A stretch of 64,000 nucleotides of DNA, taken from NCBI GenBank assembly GCA_946894095.1, contig OX335655.1, positions 15,066,001 to 15,130,000 on the forward strand, given 5' to 3'. Position numbers and translations under genes: made by a program. Positions within the stretch are counted from its first letter, which is position 1; each line of letters starts with the position of its first letter. This document shows positions 1 through 12,130 of this stretch, one piece after another. This DNA comes from Incurvaria masculella (taxonomy: Eukaryota > Arthropoda > Insecta > Lepidoptera > Incurvariidae). The notes under the pieces were generated by a model. That model ran no database searches and was not told the origin of the DNA. It saw only the letters and a list, made by a program, of their open reading frames with translations.

Positions 1-840
1 TGTCGATGCTATAGTTGTAGGTCGGCTTATTTTTTGTATAAATTAACGTAGAAGAAAACCAACCTACTTATAGAAGGTAAATTTGTTTTTTCTTCCAATA
101 TTTTTCATTTAGAACTACTTAAATTTATTAATTTGAGTTTCAGCGACATCTACATTTGAAGCATTGTAATCAGATTTTGAAAATAATCTGAAAAAGTATT
201 GGTCGTGACCTTATACTTAAATGTATCATACAGGAGACACTTAAAACACCCAGGTGCTATTTCTGAGCACCGAATTACGATTGAAGCGTTACCTTCGGCA
301 TAGACATAGGATAGTAGGGAAGACTGCTATCGTTATACAACGTACAAAAAATATGCTTATTTTCGATGTTACTATTTCATTTCTAACCAGCGCCATCTTC
401 CGTCACTGCTAGAACTAGTTACACTGACATTAAACTAAACTTAATTCAAAATTTTGCATAGGTAGGCGTGATGAAAACATTACATTTTAACTATAAATTG
501 AGTTATATCAATGTAATAAAAAAATATCATTGATATTAATTCGTTTTTAATTAATGTATTCTAAAGTGTGAATTGCAACGCCCTCTGTGGACATCTATAA
601 TTTTTTTTATTTATAATATTAGCAAAATTTCCCTACTATAATGTATACATGCCTGCGGCGAAAGGAGGTTGAAAATATGTAGTTTTGTCAACCTGCTTAC
701 GCTCAATTATGTTTTAGGTACACATATGCTGTGATTCATACACGTTACTCGTACTTGGCTGAGCCAAAGTATGGCTTCATCCATTACGTTCGTCCATGTC
801 AAAACTGATCGTCGAAAGACATACTTTGGCTCAGCCAAGT
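1..840. other. Upstream intron or intergenic DNA with a dispersed repeat
   Basis: No coding exon was recognised here on either strand; in particular no Cys/His-rich ZnF-UBP exon of nonstop is visible. The stretch from about 290 to 640 is a dispersed repeat whose reverse complement lies at about 8560-8970 (separate entry). Confidence 0.5.
290..640 (+). repeat. Dispersed repeat, copy 1 of an inverted pair
   Basis: Blocks here recur as the reverse complement near 8560-8970. Shared blocks include CTAGAACTAGTTACAC, the TTTTGC-TAGGTAGGC stretch, and ATACAACGTACAAA. A short third fragment (TTTAATGTATTCTAAA-TGTGAAT) sits at about 54190. No coding potential was seen, so this is probably a non-autonomous transposon of unknown class. 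Confidence 0.6.
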
Positions 841-843
841 ACG
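750..843. repeat. Perfect 24-bp inverted repeat with 46-bp spacer
   Basis: Arms 750-773 and 820-843 are exact reverse complements, beginning CGTACTTGGCTGAGCC. Each arm also contains the near-palindrome TTGGCTGAGCCAA. The hairpin ends about 70 bp before the first recognised nonstop exon. It could be a foldback MITE core or a structured RNA in the preceding intron. Confidence 0.85.
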
Positions 844-910
844 TCTAACGTCTATGAATCTCAGCAGTAATGAGTGGCGAGTTAATTGACGGCATCGTTG
901 CTCTCATTAG

Positions 911-3900
911 GTCACTCGGTCTGAGTACACCGTACTCGGCATGGCTGCCCAACGAGCGGGAGGCGACGGCGCTGCGGCGGCTGCGCAAGCGGCGCCTCAT
1001 CACGCCGCGCACCACCACTGGCCTGCGCGGGCTGCAGAACCTCGGCTCCACCTGCTTCATGAACTGCATAGTGCAGGTGGGCCCGTGCTGGTGACTTCAC
1101 CTTCTCAATGTGGATCTCTTTTCATTTTCACATCCTCTGCCTATAAATATGGATAGCTATTTATGAGGGTCTTTACCCCATCAACTGTGGGCGTTACTGT
1201 TTACATGCTCTAAATTATCAAGTGATTACAAAAATTTCATTAAAATCTGTCAATTTTTCGGGGTAGGGAGCCGTTAGATCAGTTTGGAAGACGATTTCAC
1301 TAGTTTAGTGTAGGTGTTTCACAGTCGACGTGCAAAATTGTGCCTTGGCCAATGGACAAGGAAAGCATTTCTTCAAATTTTCAAATCTCAGAGCCCCGCT
1401 ACATTCACGAAGGTCTTAAAAATGCATTCTAAATTCGCAGACACTAATCCACACCCCACTGCTGCGTGACTACTTTCTCGGCGAGAAGCACAAGTGTAAG
1501 ATCACGTCGGCCGGCGCACCTGGAAAATGTCTCGTCTGCGAGGTCTCCAAGCTTTTCCAGGTCAGAAAATGTATATAATCCCTCTTTAGAACCAAGCTGT
1601 TGGCGCTCCCTGCCGGTCAAACCTTAACGAACAAGTATTTGCACACAAACTTCAGAAGTAATACATGTACAGTCAGTTGTATCAAATAAATAAGGAGGAA
1701 TGTTGCTCGCAGGTAGAGAGGACTTGGCAATAGGTAAAATGCTCCATCAGTGACAACATTCTTCGGCAAAACTGTGTTCCACGAGGACACATGACTCTTG
1801 GTCGTATTTTCTTATATGTACATTTGGAGCTTGACTAAGTTAGTAGTGACATTAGTTGAAGTTACACGCAGTGCAGGTGTACGGGATTTAACTTATCTAT
1901 AATCTATAATTGAACGGCTCGTCGCTTAGTGGTGCAGGGAATTGCCTTGTATTCCAGAGGTTTGAACCACTTTCTTACTCTTTCTGAGGTGGATAAGTGC
2001 ATTTCGTGACGAATACCAGCTGTTCCATGGTTCGGAATCGATGCACGACTGTAGGTTCTCTTCCCCTACTAGGTGGTAGTCCACCTGGGTTGGTACCATC
2101 GCATTGGATGAAAATATGGTCGAAACAGCAATGAAAAATGTAACCAAGCTCATAAAGGACAGGTCCTGGCATTGTTGGGCTAATATTATGACTGTGGGTG
2201 TGGTATTAGCCATCCATGTTTAGTTACATAAAAATAAAACTGGACCCCAATGAGCGCCGGAACAGCCCGCGTGACGTGTCGGTTGCGCCGCAGGAGTTCT
2301 ACTCGGGCGCCAAGACGCCGCTGATCCTGCACCGACTGCTGCATCTGATCTGGACCCACGCGAGGCACCTCGCCGGCTACGAGCAGCAGGACGCTCATGA
2401 GTTCTTTATCGCAACACTCGATGTGTTGCACAGGTCGGTTGAAGGTTATTAAAGGCCCGTCGATGATGTTAGCTGAATTTTTCAATGAGTTGGCTGAAGG
2501 CCTTAAATAGGTTTCCCCTCCTCTACGGCTGTCACCTTGGGGGTACATTTTCCTCATGAAAATGTTTCTATTGGAAAACGGACGAATATAAAATCATAAT
2601 TTTATAGTGTATAGAACTTTTCACCTATATTCGTAAAAGAATAATAGTGCCATACTAGCAAAAATATTGCTGCAGCAGTCACATAAAGACGGGTCCTTAG
2701 ATATTAAAACGGTTGATCTTCCTTTGTTCACGTTGTATAAGTGTACCGGCTTGTTACTATTCCACACGCATTACCATCCACTTTAACCTGGTGAGATTAG
2801 AAATCAGTGATTTAAACCCCATCAAAAGCACACAACCACCAATTGCTTTAAAAACAGGCTTGACAAACACCTAAAATCACTAAACTACAGTAACCGTAAT
2901 AATAAAGCACCAGTGAACTCAGACATGAACACATCAGTTTAGGCTGCTCGTTCATCTGTTAAAAAAAATGACAAACACTTTTGTAAAAACACCGAAGTTT
3001 CTTTCCAGTTCTTCTTCGCTGTGTTTTGTTTTGCTGAACTGGCCAATGTTAAAATATGACATATCCGAGTGCAGTGTACTGTCTATTGATGATGAATAAA
3101 CAATAAACAACACAATCAAATAAATAAAAAGTCTCTCGCCGCTCTCCCCAGGCACTGCTTGAACGGCACCGAGGACCCGGAGAAGAAGGAGAACGGCAGC
3201 TGCAACTGCATCATCGACCAGATCTTCACGGGCGGGCTGCAGTCGGACGTCGTGTGCACGGCGTGCGCCTGCGTCTCCACCACCATCGACCCTTTCTGGG
3301 ACATCAGCTTGGACGTGGCGGGACCCGGCTCGCTGCAGGCGTGCCTCGAGCGGTTCACGCGGGCGGAGCACCTCGGCTCCGCCGCCAAGATCAAGTGCTC
3401 CAACTGCAGGGCGTACAGGTAGGGTCCGCTTGTGCCATCAGCCTAAATGTGACGGGCTGGGTCGCTGCAGGCGTGCCTCGAGCGGATCACGCAGGCGGAG
3501 CACCTCGGCTCCGCCGCCAAGATCAAGTGCGGCCTGGGTCGCTGCAGGCCTGCCTCAAGCGGTTCATGGGAACACTTGTAACAATATCTAAAGTCGATGA
3601 CAATTTGGTAGTTGTTTTTGAATTGTGACAAATGTCCAATCAAATTTGTTCTCAGATTTACAACGGCGCTGTACATAATGTTTTGAAAACTTACGCTTTC
3701 CGAGTGTGCCATGCTTGGCCGACATGTTTCGCCTCCAAAGACGGAGGCACTTCGTTGCCCTGAAGTAATGTCTGACAGACCGGCTCGTGGTAACCTCAAC
3801 GATAAAGGCAAGGAAGTGATCCCAACGATGCCTCCGTCGTTGGAGGCAAAACATGTCGGCCAAGCACGGCATTGTACTACATTATGTCCAATCCAATTTT

Positions 3901-5553
3901 ACATCTGAAAGCTTTTATTTTATAAGTTATACCTTTCAAGATGATATTTTAGTTACTAGTTCACCTTATCAGTTTGTAGTGTTTTGGTTGTAGGTTTCTT
4001 GTTAGAGACCAGTTCATGAAGATGATCATTCTCGATTGATGACAATCAAAGTAGGGATAGTTGAAGAACACGTTCCGCGTATTGCAGGGAATCCACGAAG
4101 CAGCTGACAGTGGAGACGCTGCCCGTGATCGCGTCGTTCCACCTCAAGCGCTTCGAGCACTCCTCGCAGACCGATCGCAAGATCTCGACATTCGTCTCGT
4201 TCCCGGCGGAGCTCGACATGACGCCATTCCTCTCGTCGCACCGGCGCGAGCGGCGCGACAACAACAACACGCGCGCCGCCGACGCCCTCGACAACCGCTA
4301 CTCGCTGTTCGCCGTCGTCAACCACCTGGGCTCGCTGGACGCTGGCCACTACACCGCTTACGTGCGGCAGAACGCCGGCAACTGGTTCAAGTGCGACGAC
4401 CACATGATCACGAAGGCGTCACTGCGGGAGGTGCTCGATAGCGAAGGGTGAGTTGCTTGGCCACTACCCTAGATCTCGTTATTGTTTCTTTCCCGGCTGA
4501 GTTCGACATGACGCCGTTCCGGCTCGATAGCAACACCCGGGTTGCCGGCGCCCTCGACAACAGTTATTCGTTGTTCACCGTCGTCAACCATCTGGGCTCC
4601 CTGGACGCCGGCCACTACACGGCCTACCACGTGCCGATCAATATCGACACCGCTACTCGTTCGGCGTTGTCAACCACCTAGGGTCACTGGACGCTGGCCA
4701 ATATCGACACTGCTACCAGCCGTTCGGTGTAGTCATTCATCTGGACTCGCTCGACGCCAGCCACTGCATTACATACGTGCCGCAGAACACTGGCAACTGG
4801 TGTATGCACAACGACCATGTGGTCATGAAGCCGTCGCTACGGGAGGTGCTCGACAACGAAAGGTATCTCGCTCGAGACGTCGTCTCGTTCTCAGATGAGC
4901 TCCGACACGTACCGCTGTTCCTGTCGTCGCACTATTCAAATTTCTGTACATTTCACTGAAACGTGAGTCCTTACAAATATGTCGATAGTGTAAAATTCAG
5001 CCTCTGAACAGTCCAGTCGAATATCCGAACATTTTGGTATTCACCCTGCAGGTCAGCATAGCTGTTTCAATATTTACATATGTATGTAAGCATCTATTAT
5101 TTCCGCCCTCATGGTCTATGATTATAATCTCCTATAATTAACTTTCGGTCCATAATAATGAAATTAACTTAATTAAATTTTACACACTGCTTAAATATAT
5201 TTTTTTCTAACCTAACCTAACTGTCATTTAGGACATTGAATGTGTAGTGCCTTTAGGAAGTGGTGTGATGGGCTTATACCATAATCATCTATCATTACTT
5301 AGGGCCGAGTGCACAAAAGGACAAAAATCCAAATAAACGTCAACATTTGATTAAACACGTCACTTTGTATGGACAGTATGGAAGCAAAAAGTGTTGTGTT
5401 TGAACATTGATTAACTCAGCCGTCTCTTCACCATTCTGCAAAAGTTGCATCATTTGAATCCACCACTTCTTCGCCAGTACACTTACATTGAATTTGTTTT
5501 TTTTCAGGTACCTTCTGTTCTATCACAAAGCATTCATAGAATATGAAGACTAA
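911..5553 (+). CDS. not: nonstop/USP22-type ubiquitin hydrolase (SAGA H2B deubiquitinase), 5'-partial
   Basis: Role from the family: a cysteine protease that removes ubiquitin from histone H2B in the deubiquitinase module of the nuclear SAGA coactivator. Exons read by eye: 911-1076, 1441-1560, 2294-2433, 3152-3418, 4088-4447 and 5508-5553 (stop TAA). All have AG/GT borders and compatible phases, giving 365 residues in one frame. The Cys box [12 protein letters not shown] has its catalytic Cys codon at 1053-1055. Structural Cys pairs are CLVC (exon 2), CTAC and CSNC (exon 4). The QQDAHEF motif is in exon 3. The His box GHYTAY (His at 4347-4349) and the CDD Asp box are in exon 5. The last exon reads [15 protein letters not shown], the usual nonstop/USP22 C-terminus. 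The N-terminal ZnF-UBP domain is absent and presumably lies left of base 1. The first acceptor (910) is the least certain; the frame is open back to 858. Introns 4 and 5 contain relic exon copies. Family identity is very sure, exact first border less so. Confidence 0.93.
1912..2240 (+). mobile_element. tRNA-headed SINE, copy 1
   Basis: The head has a box A-like TTAGTGG and a degraded box B (GGTTTGAACC). The shared body follows (CCATGGTTCGGAATC, TAGGTGGTAG, GGGTTGGTACCATCGCATTG), then the tail TGTGGTATTAGCCATCCATG and an A-rich end. At least ten other full or partial copies occur in the window. It lies in nonstop intron 2 and ends about 53 bp before the next acceptor. Confidence 0.85.
3456..3569 (+). 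pseudogene. Two partial copies of nonstop exon 4 inside the following intron
   Basis: 3456-3530 repeats about 72 bp of exon 4 (3326-3398, the [20 protein letters not shown] part) with only a few differences. 3535-3569 begins the same segment again. The first copy starts about 38 bp after the exon 4 donor. Both carry the GCTGCAG|GC acceptor-like site. Stops and missing borders make normal use unlikely; a cryptic exon is possible. Confidence 0.85.
3707..3871. mobile_element. Foldback (MITE-like) element with 43-bp inverted arms
   Basis: Arms 3707-3749 and 3829-3871 match as reverse complements with about three mismatches (core TTGGCCGACATGTTT). Outside the arms, near-identical ATGTCCAATC blocks stand at about 3632 and 3885. 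No coding potential was seen. It lies in nonstop intron 4. Confidence 0.75.
4478..4965 (+). pseudogene. Decayed tandem copies of nonstop exon 5 in intron 5
   Basis: Copy 1 (about 4478-4628) reads [12 protein letters not shown], then [20 protein letters not shown], and so keeps the His box but lacks part of the loop. Copy 2 (about 4629-4702) repeats the [10 protein letters not shown] part with an in-frame stop. Copy 3 (about 4703-4866) covers the His box to REVLDNE with the Asp box altered. A fourth piece (about 4880-4935) restarts at VSFSDEL and LFLSSH. The parent is 4088-4447. Copies 1 and 3 sit in long open frames that are not predicted to be used, because the terminal exon at 5508 supplies the conserved C-terminus. 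Confidence 0.88.
5301..5447 (+). mobile_element. GGGCCGAGTGCAC MITE, copy 1
   Basis: It begins TTAGGGCCGAGTGCAC and ends in a weak complement. It is homologous along its length to 40463-40604, where the ends are better kept. The TTA/TAA flank and GGGCC ends are typical of PIF/Harbinger-type MITEs (family knowledge; class inferred). Confidence 0.6.
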
Positions 5554-5833
5554 ACCAACCGTTAAACTACATTTTGTATGCATTTATCAATTTATTCGCT
5601 GACTACTGGTAATCAAACTTTATTTGACATGCTCTGTCGTCCCCTGTGTCAAAAATACGAATCTATGTCAAAAGCATTCAGTTTTTGTAAAACATTGAAA
5701 GTTAAAAGTTAAGAATAACACAATTTGATTTTTGAATTAAAATTGCTAGCATTAAAAATATTTGAGTTGACTGCCACTTAATAATCGGGGTGTTGTTGAC
5801 ACTCATAGTCAATCTATAGTGCATAGAGTATAA

Positions 5834-5839
5834 AATAAA
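5834..5839 (+). terminator. Candidate poly(A) signal of nonstop
   Basis: AATAAA about 280 bp after the TAA stop. It is the first exact hexamer seen downstream. Not verified. Confidence 0.4.
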
Positions 5840-8560
5840 AAAAAAGTGGCCAGGCTAAATAAGTGATACGAAACTCTTGTGTGATTTAACCTAGCATGTC
5901 CATTACACGGACTGCAAGTTAGATACGTGTATGTTTTAGACATTAGTATGCGCTGTTCAATGAATAATAAGTATTCGATAGGTCTGTAGTTATCTCCGCG
6001 TTGCTTGCAAAACTTGAATGCTGAGTAAGGAGTTACTTAGAGATCTAATTAATGAGAGCATAAAATTAATCACTATAATGATTGAATAATCATGTTTTCA
6101 AAGTTGACATTTATTAAGTGCTCGTAATTTCTGATTGTTAAATCATATAATTTTTTTCAATTCAATCTATGTAAAGAATGCAACAAATTGGCATATACAG
6201 GGAAAGATCAGGCGAAATGTTTTATTAAAATAACTAGTTGTGATGGCTTAATTATATTTTTATCGATCAAATTGTGGGATCTTATAACTTGATATATTCC
6301 GTCATTGTAAGATATTGTACGTGTTTAAGTAAATGTTTCATGTAATGCATTGTTCACACGTGGAAAATTCTCTATCGTCCCGGAGTATTGTCCTATTCGC
6401 TGTCGATGTGTGAACTAAGCCTAGTGGCAGTGACATTAGATTTGCTGTCACTTCTGACTTCATATATTAAATTTAATGCAGTAAGTTATTATCAAGATAA
6501 TGTTTACTTTAGGTAAGCTATGTTCGGTCGTTTTCTGCGACTAATGCGATATTTGTTTTCTTATGCCATTCATGCATTGTAAATTATGTGATTGAAGTTC
6601 CTAAGTTTACTATCAACGTTTTAATTTTACTTCGAACAGATCAGACAATTTATTTTTACGATTAAAAATCTTCTTGAGCTATATAGGTTTAATGTAATTG
6701 TATACAATGTAATGTAACTATGAAATCATAAATCAATGTATCACGGTCGCAAGTATACTTGTCAAATATTAAGAATGATAGCATTTATAATTTGTCATCG
6801 TACCCAATTGTGTTTAATTTATAAGTGTCACATTCTTAAATGTGTTTTAACTGAGAATTTAATTGAAGTGCAACCTAGGCTGAAATATTGAGGTTAGCTT
6901 GACTCGTCTGTACGATTCTTATTTGGATATACCGCACCACCCGATTCACCAGTGACTACCAACTTTAGGTAACGCGTGCGGGTAGCTTGTAACCGTGAAA
7001 TCTACGACTGAACTAGTTAGTTAAATGTGATATGTTAATATTATGTAATAGGAATCTGTGAGATTGCTGTTCCACTCTGTTTTCATTGTGGGCCTGAAGC
7101 TGGAAATGACAAACATTTCTGGCGTACGTGTACCTAAGAATGGTAATTTACCATCTGTCATCACGATTGATGGTTGAAGTGAACCCTTATGAGCCCTCTA
7201 GTCAAACCTCCCAACTGCATAATGCATGGCGCATTGTGACGCAGCCTCCAAAATTATGTTTCAACCGCATTTAAAATTTTACAAAGAAAGTATTTGATTT
7301 GTTAGGTTATTTTTTACCTCTGGTTCTCTGAATAATGAGCACTTTCCTACAATTTATTGCCGTGAATACGGTTTGAACGCAAAATGTAATCTCGCACGTA
7401 AGGCCCTAACATTCTGGGCAAAAGGAGCATATTGTGACAAAATATCCACATACAGCTCAGCAGATAGCATATTAAAAGTTATCAAGACTATGACATATTG
7501 TATGGAAATTGTTATTCTTATTAGGTTTACAACATAGATAGATAGATTGCACAACTCTGTCGAACTAATAACTAGTTTGAGCATGTGTGCTGCACGTAAT
7601 TTTAAACAATCATTCATCAAAAGATGATTTCGACATTCTTGTGTTCATGATTGATAAAGGCTTAAAATAACCCAGCTTGTAACAGCTTTCTAAGAATAAA
7701 TGCTGGTCGAAAGATGGCTACCATGTTGATGGACCGCACACCGTAACAGTCTTGGCACTGCACGTTCTTCACCTTAAAAATATGGAAGCACGATTGTTCG
7801 ATGTCGGTGGCTAGAGGGCTCTTAAATTGGTTTATGAATACTGTTTACCAAGGAGAACCATTTCATGATAAATCAGGTGCAGGTATGAACTTATTATTAA
7901 AAAGTTTTTGGATGGACAGTGTTCTGTGCCGCGAGTCCTGAAGAAGTCCACAATGCGGTGGACGAAACGTGGACTTAAACAAGTAAGCGATTCATAACAC
8001 TGTCTATCTGAAAACTTTTTAATAATGTGTCTTTTTAATAACAGTGAAAGTCTAAACAAATAAATAGGTATGAACTGTCTGAACCTTATTTTCAACACTT
8101 AAATAAATAAAAACTAGGATACCATATGATCACATGCTTTTTTGCTTGCGACTATTGTGTATCTCTTCTGTTTTGACGTAGGGGGATTGTTTTTGGGTTG
8201 ACGGCGTGCACAGTTTGATACGCTGCACTGATCCAGTTATTATGTCCAGTTTTTGTGGACCATGTTACATCAAAAGATCAGTTCATGTAAAATGTATGTA
8301 AAATCAGCATGCTGATCGTGTCCGAGGGGAACCTGCATATCTTCCTAAAAAAAGAAGTGAGCTCAACTAATTCTCTACCGATCCAAGCATTTCTCAAATC
8401 ATCTTATTGCTTATTGGTGAAATATTTGAAATCAGTTTTCCGACAAGCGGACGATTGGTTAAGTTTACTTCTTTTTTAGGAGGTCCGGTGCAACCCCACC
8501 AGAGCTCGTAACTCGTTCGCATGGCGGCAGCCTAACCACAAGTTAGTCCAAAAAGTCTAA
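5840..8560. other. Intergenic, AT-rich, no gene seen
   Basis: Short frames only, none with recognisable motifs. It contains a foldback element at 7891-8028 and a weaker inverted pair at about 8345/8479 (CTAAAAAAAGAAGT and its complement). Confidence 0.5.
7891..8028. mobile_element. Foldback MITE-like element
   Basis: The left arm at 7891-7923 (TTATTATTAAAAAGTTTT, then GGA-TGGACAGTGTT) pairs with 7996-8028 with a few mismatches. The centre holds CTGAAGAAGTCCAC and GTGGACGAAACGTGGAC, which can also pair partly. No coding potential. Confidence 0.65.
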
Positions 8561-8970
8561 TTCGAGGCGCGCAACATAGAATGTTTATTGTTCTAAATAA
8601 AAACCCATTCGCTGGGACCATAGACAAATGATTGCTAACGTCATACAAGTGTAAAATAAGGATAATAAAAGTTCACAGATGGCGTTGCAATTCATATTTC
8701 AGAATACATTCAATACAAACCAATGAAAATCAATGATATTTTTTATTTACAGGACATTACTTAATTTATAATTAATTAATGTAACATTTTCATCAGCCTA
8801 CCTAGGCAAAATTTGGAAACAAGCTTAGTTTAATGACGGTGTAACTAGTTCTGGTTCAGTGACGGGTCATCTCCCGTTAGAAATGTTATAGTACCGGCCT
8901 AAGTAAGAAGTGCTCGGCGAGATTTGTACGTTGTATGACGAGCAGTCTATCCCTACAATCGTCGGCCGCT
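8560..8970 (-). repeat. Dispersed repeat, copy 2 (inverted relative to about 290-640)
   Basis: The reverse complement matches the first copy in order over its length, including CCGTCACTG, CTAGAACTAGTTACAC-like and ATACAACGTACAAA blocks. No coding potential seen. Confidence 0.6.
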
Positions 8971-9369
8971 GCCTTTGCATGATATAGTTGCTACGCCGCC
9001 GCCATACAAACGAGCTTCCGTTGCTGCTGCCGTCCTTCCATGCTCGCTGGGTCCCACCCCCAGGTCAATGACATGTTCATTCTTTGACGAGGCAAGCTAC
9101 AGCGGTCAGGCGCTTGCTGCTCAGTGTAAGTCATCTCCGTGACTACAGAGGAAAACTGGCTAATGGAATGCTTCACTGCTTTTGAAGCGGATTCTTTCCG
9201 CTTGCATTTATTTAGAATATAGTTAATCGTCACGTAGCTCCGCAACGTCCCGCCGACAATGGGAAGTGTACAATGTTCCCCCGTGATCGAAATAGGTCTG
9301 TACATATTGTAATCATCACGTTGAAATAAAATATCGATATTTCTCTATTCGATGGATGTATTATTATTA

Positions 9370-11400
9370 TTTTTATTTGGTTTATAACACTAGCAGCTAT
9401 AAGCTGATGCGTGCATATCAGGTTTTAGAACTACTGAGTGCACTTGTTTTTTGTTTATTTATTTATGGTCTATTTCGATATTTATATTTATCTAGTACTG
9501 TAGTATGAACATACTGGATCTTGACAACCGGTTCTGATCGATCTAAGTATGGAGGAAGATCTAATGTTATTGGACATGTTTGACCTACAAAACCACGCAC
9601 ACTCAAGAGATCTGATTATAGTCTGAAGACTGATCGCAGATGGACGTACCAAAACAAAAAAAAAATATCTAGTAAATTTTTGAACCCATTAACTGTTCTG
9701 GCACTTATGACTACCTGTGGTAGTTGATTCCAGGAGTGTACAACTCTGTTGCAAAGAAAATGTTTTCTGGGGTTTGTCCTTGACGAAGAGTGGTTCAGCT
9801 TTAGGCTATGTCCTCTAAGGTGAGTCAATGTGTTTATTGCAAACATTTCGTTGAGTTTGGAGGTACTGTAGTAATTATTGAGGATCTTATAGACTTCGAT
9901 GAGGTCTCCACGATGCCTTTGCTCATGAAGAGGTGTGAGCTTTAGTGCCCTTAGCCGTTGCTCATATTCCTGATGCTTTGGATGCACAATCATTTTGGAC
10001 TCGTTCTAAAATATCGATGTCTTTTTGTAGGTATGGGCTCCAGATCTGAAAGGCATATTCTAAAATAGGGCGGAAATATGTTTTGTAAAGTTTTAAAAAT
10101 AGTTCAGTGGTTATGTAAGAGAAAGCTTTTCTTATCATATAGAGCAAGGAGTTAGCCCGCTTGACAATTTCCATTATGTGTTTCCCCATTTTAAATTGTT
10201 TGCTATCGTAACACCAAGGTCGCGCTGAGATGTGACTTCTTCCACAGTTTGCCATTAATGAAGTATTGTAGGTGTGGGTTTTTGGGTCCGATGTGCAGCA
10301 CGGTACATTTACTGGCATTTAGTGACAGTAACCACTCTCTTGTCCACTCAATGATGTCGTCCAAAGTACACTGTATTTGATTTTGAGCTATTATTGGGTT
10401 TGCAAAGAACTTAGTGTCATCAGCATAGAGCGAGAAATTAAGTTTAATTATCGCTCTTAAATCTGTAAGGAATAAACCAAAGATGACCGGGCCCACCACG
10501 GATCCTTGCGGCACACCGCTGAGGACATTGCATGGGTCTGAAACTTCTTCTCCTACTCGGACACAGAACGTTCTGTCTGTAAGGAAGTCCTTGAGCCACA
10601 ATAAGAGATTTCCGCGGAGCCCAAAGTGCTCTAACTTTAATAAAAGCCGTTTAATGGGCACTCTATCAAACGCTTTTTCGTAGTCGAGGTAGATCACGTC
10701 AATAGGACTTTTTTCGTCCCATTCAAGTGTCCATTTATTTAAAAACTCAAGCAGGTTGGTCACTGTTGACCGTCTCAGTACAAATCCATGTTGTTCGTCC
10801 AAAATTACATTCTCCTGTGACAGAAATGATCTTATTTTCTCAGTTATAATTTTCTCCATAATCTTGCACACTATGCTTGTCAGGCTGATTGGACGATAGT
10901 TGGCAGGATTTGTCACCTTTTTTGTATATGGGTGTTACTATAGCCTCTTTCCAGTCCGTCGGCAGCTTTCCTTTTTAAAAGGACAGAGTCATTATATGTG
11001 CTAGTCTGTTGCGGAGTTGAGCAGAAAACCTTTTGAGAAAAATTGCTGGGAGCCCATCTGGCCTCATTGCAGTGTTATCTCTAAATGAGTTCAAGGCTTT
11101 ATTTACTGCAACAGCGCTGAACTCTACTGTTTCTAAAGAGCTTTCAATTCTCGGTACACATATTTTAGGCATAACATCATTGCTCTCGCGAACATATGAT
11201 TTTAAAAATTGTTGTGCAAAGATGTTAGATAGTTCTTGGTTGTCGGTTACAATTTCGGAGTTCTGTGCGCGGAGAGCCGGTGGAATACCAACCTTTGATG
11301 AGAGCTGCTTACGAATATATCCATAGAATGTGGTTTTATTTCTAATTTTTTCGTCGTCTTCGCTCTGCGTGCACCTATCTCAAAGGCATGATCAAATTGA
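9370..11400 (-). mobile_element. Broken CR1/L2-like non-LTR retrotransposon (reverse transcriptase)
   Basis: On the - strand the RT core at 10203-10916 shows NYRPISLTS, YLDYEKAFDRVP, GVPQGSVVGP and the catalytic LYADDTK. The frame shifts near 10920 (upstream VTPIYKKGD-like residues are in another frame) and near 10210-10320 (thumb region, YKTYFRPILEYAFQIWSP). It continues at 9616-9993 with the RGDLIEVYKIL and VVHSWNQLP tail motifs. An upstream piece at 10975-11400 includes RPDGLPAIFLK. No endonuclease domain was recognised, so it is 5'-truncated or too decayed. CR1/L2 placement is by general resemblance only. Confidence 0.88.
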
Positions 11401-11659
11401 CTGCCGTTGTTTCAAGTTAACACTACATACATTTCTCCATACTTTAATTTTACTGTATGCTGGATTTTACGGACTGCCCCTGGGTGCTTTCACCAACGTT
11501 TCCAGTCAGCAAGTAGTGTTCGATCTTCATCATTTGAAGCGAAGCTTTGCCATCTCATTCTGTATTCTGTGGGGCATAAAGTGGGGACCAGAGGTGCTTG
11601 GAACAGCCAAATACCAGCTGATTAGCGAACTATCCAAGAGCTATGTATTTATTTAGACT

Positions 11660-12130
11660 ACTTGAGAAGAACCTGTTACGGTATAGGATTCCTATTTTTG
11701 TGAGGCAATTTTGGCCTTGGAGTCAGTGAAATACCAAAGACGTAAATTTCTATCAAAGTTGGAGCCATGTAGGTCAAGGTGCTCTGAGGCAACCCGCCTG
11801 TTTAGGCTTTGTAGAGCTTCGTTGCTATCCCTCAGTACCTGTGTACTACGTGCGAGGGAGATAACGCAATACAAAGCCGAAAATAGCAAATTGTCTCCAT
11901 CCGTCGTCCGATGTGCAGTATTTTCTGCCGGGTACTGTACTTCATTGTCGTGAAAACTTGCTAAGAATGGAAAGGGATCTACCCTGACATAGAAAACACA
12001 GCATTGAGTCCTGGTAACAACAACAACATTCTCCTGACCCCAGGAGGCACATATCTTTCGAGGAAATCCATTCAATCAACCACAGAACACTTTGCCTTGT
12101 AGGGCTGTGCCCCATCCTGTCATCCACGTT
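11660..12130 (+). repeat. Dispersed repeat family R1, copy 1
   Basis: Blocks such as GGTATAGGAT, CCAAAGACGT, AGGTGCTC-GAGGCA and TGAAAACTT-CTA-GA recur in the same order at 33225-33560. Part recurs inverted at 57240-57510. This copy appears to contain extra internal DNA. Class unknown. Confidence 0.6.

Noticed and set aside
870..910. ATG at 870 as the true start of the deubiquitinase
   Set aside because: The residues before 911 do not resemble the family and an acceptor-like AG lies at 909-910; a start here would remove the N-terminal zinc finger. Not fully excluded.
4448..4681. Separate + strand gene with a His box
   Set aside because: It is the first decayed copy of nonstop exon 5, has no Cys box and no borders of its own.
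5205..5222. Telomere-like CCTAA repeats
   Set aside because: Only two or three units of CTAAC, not an array.
8991..9305. 104-codon - strand frame
   Set aside because: No recognised motif, no splice context and a skewed composition; treated as chance.
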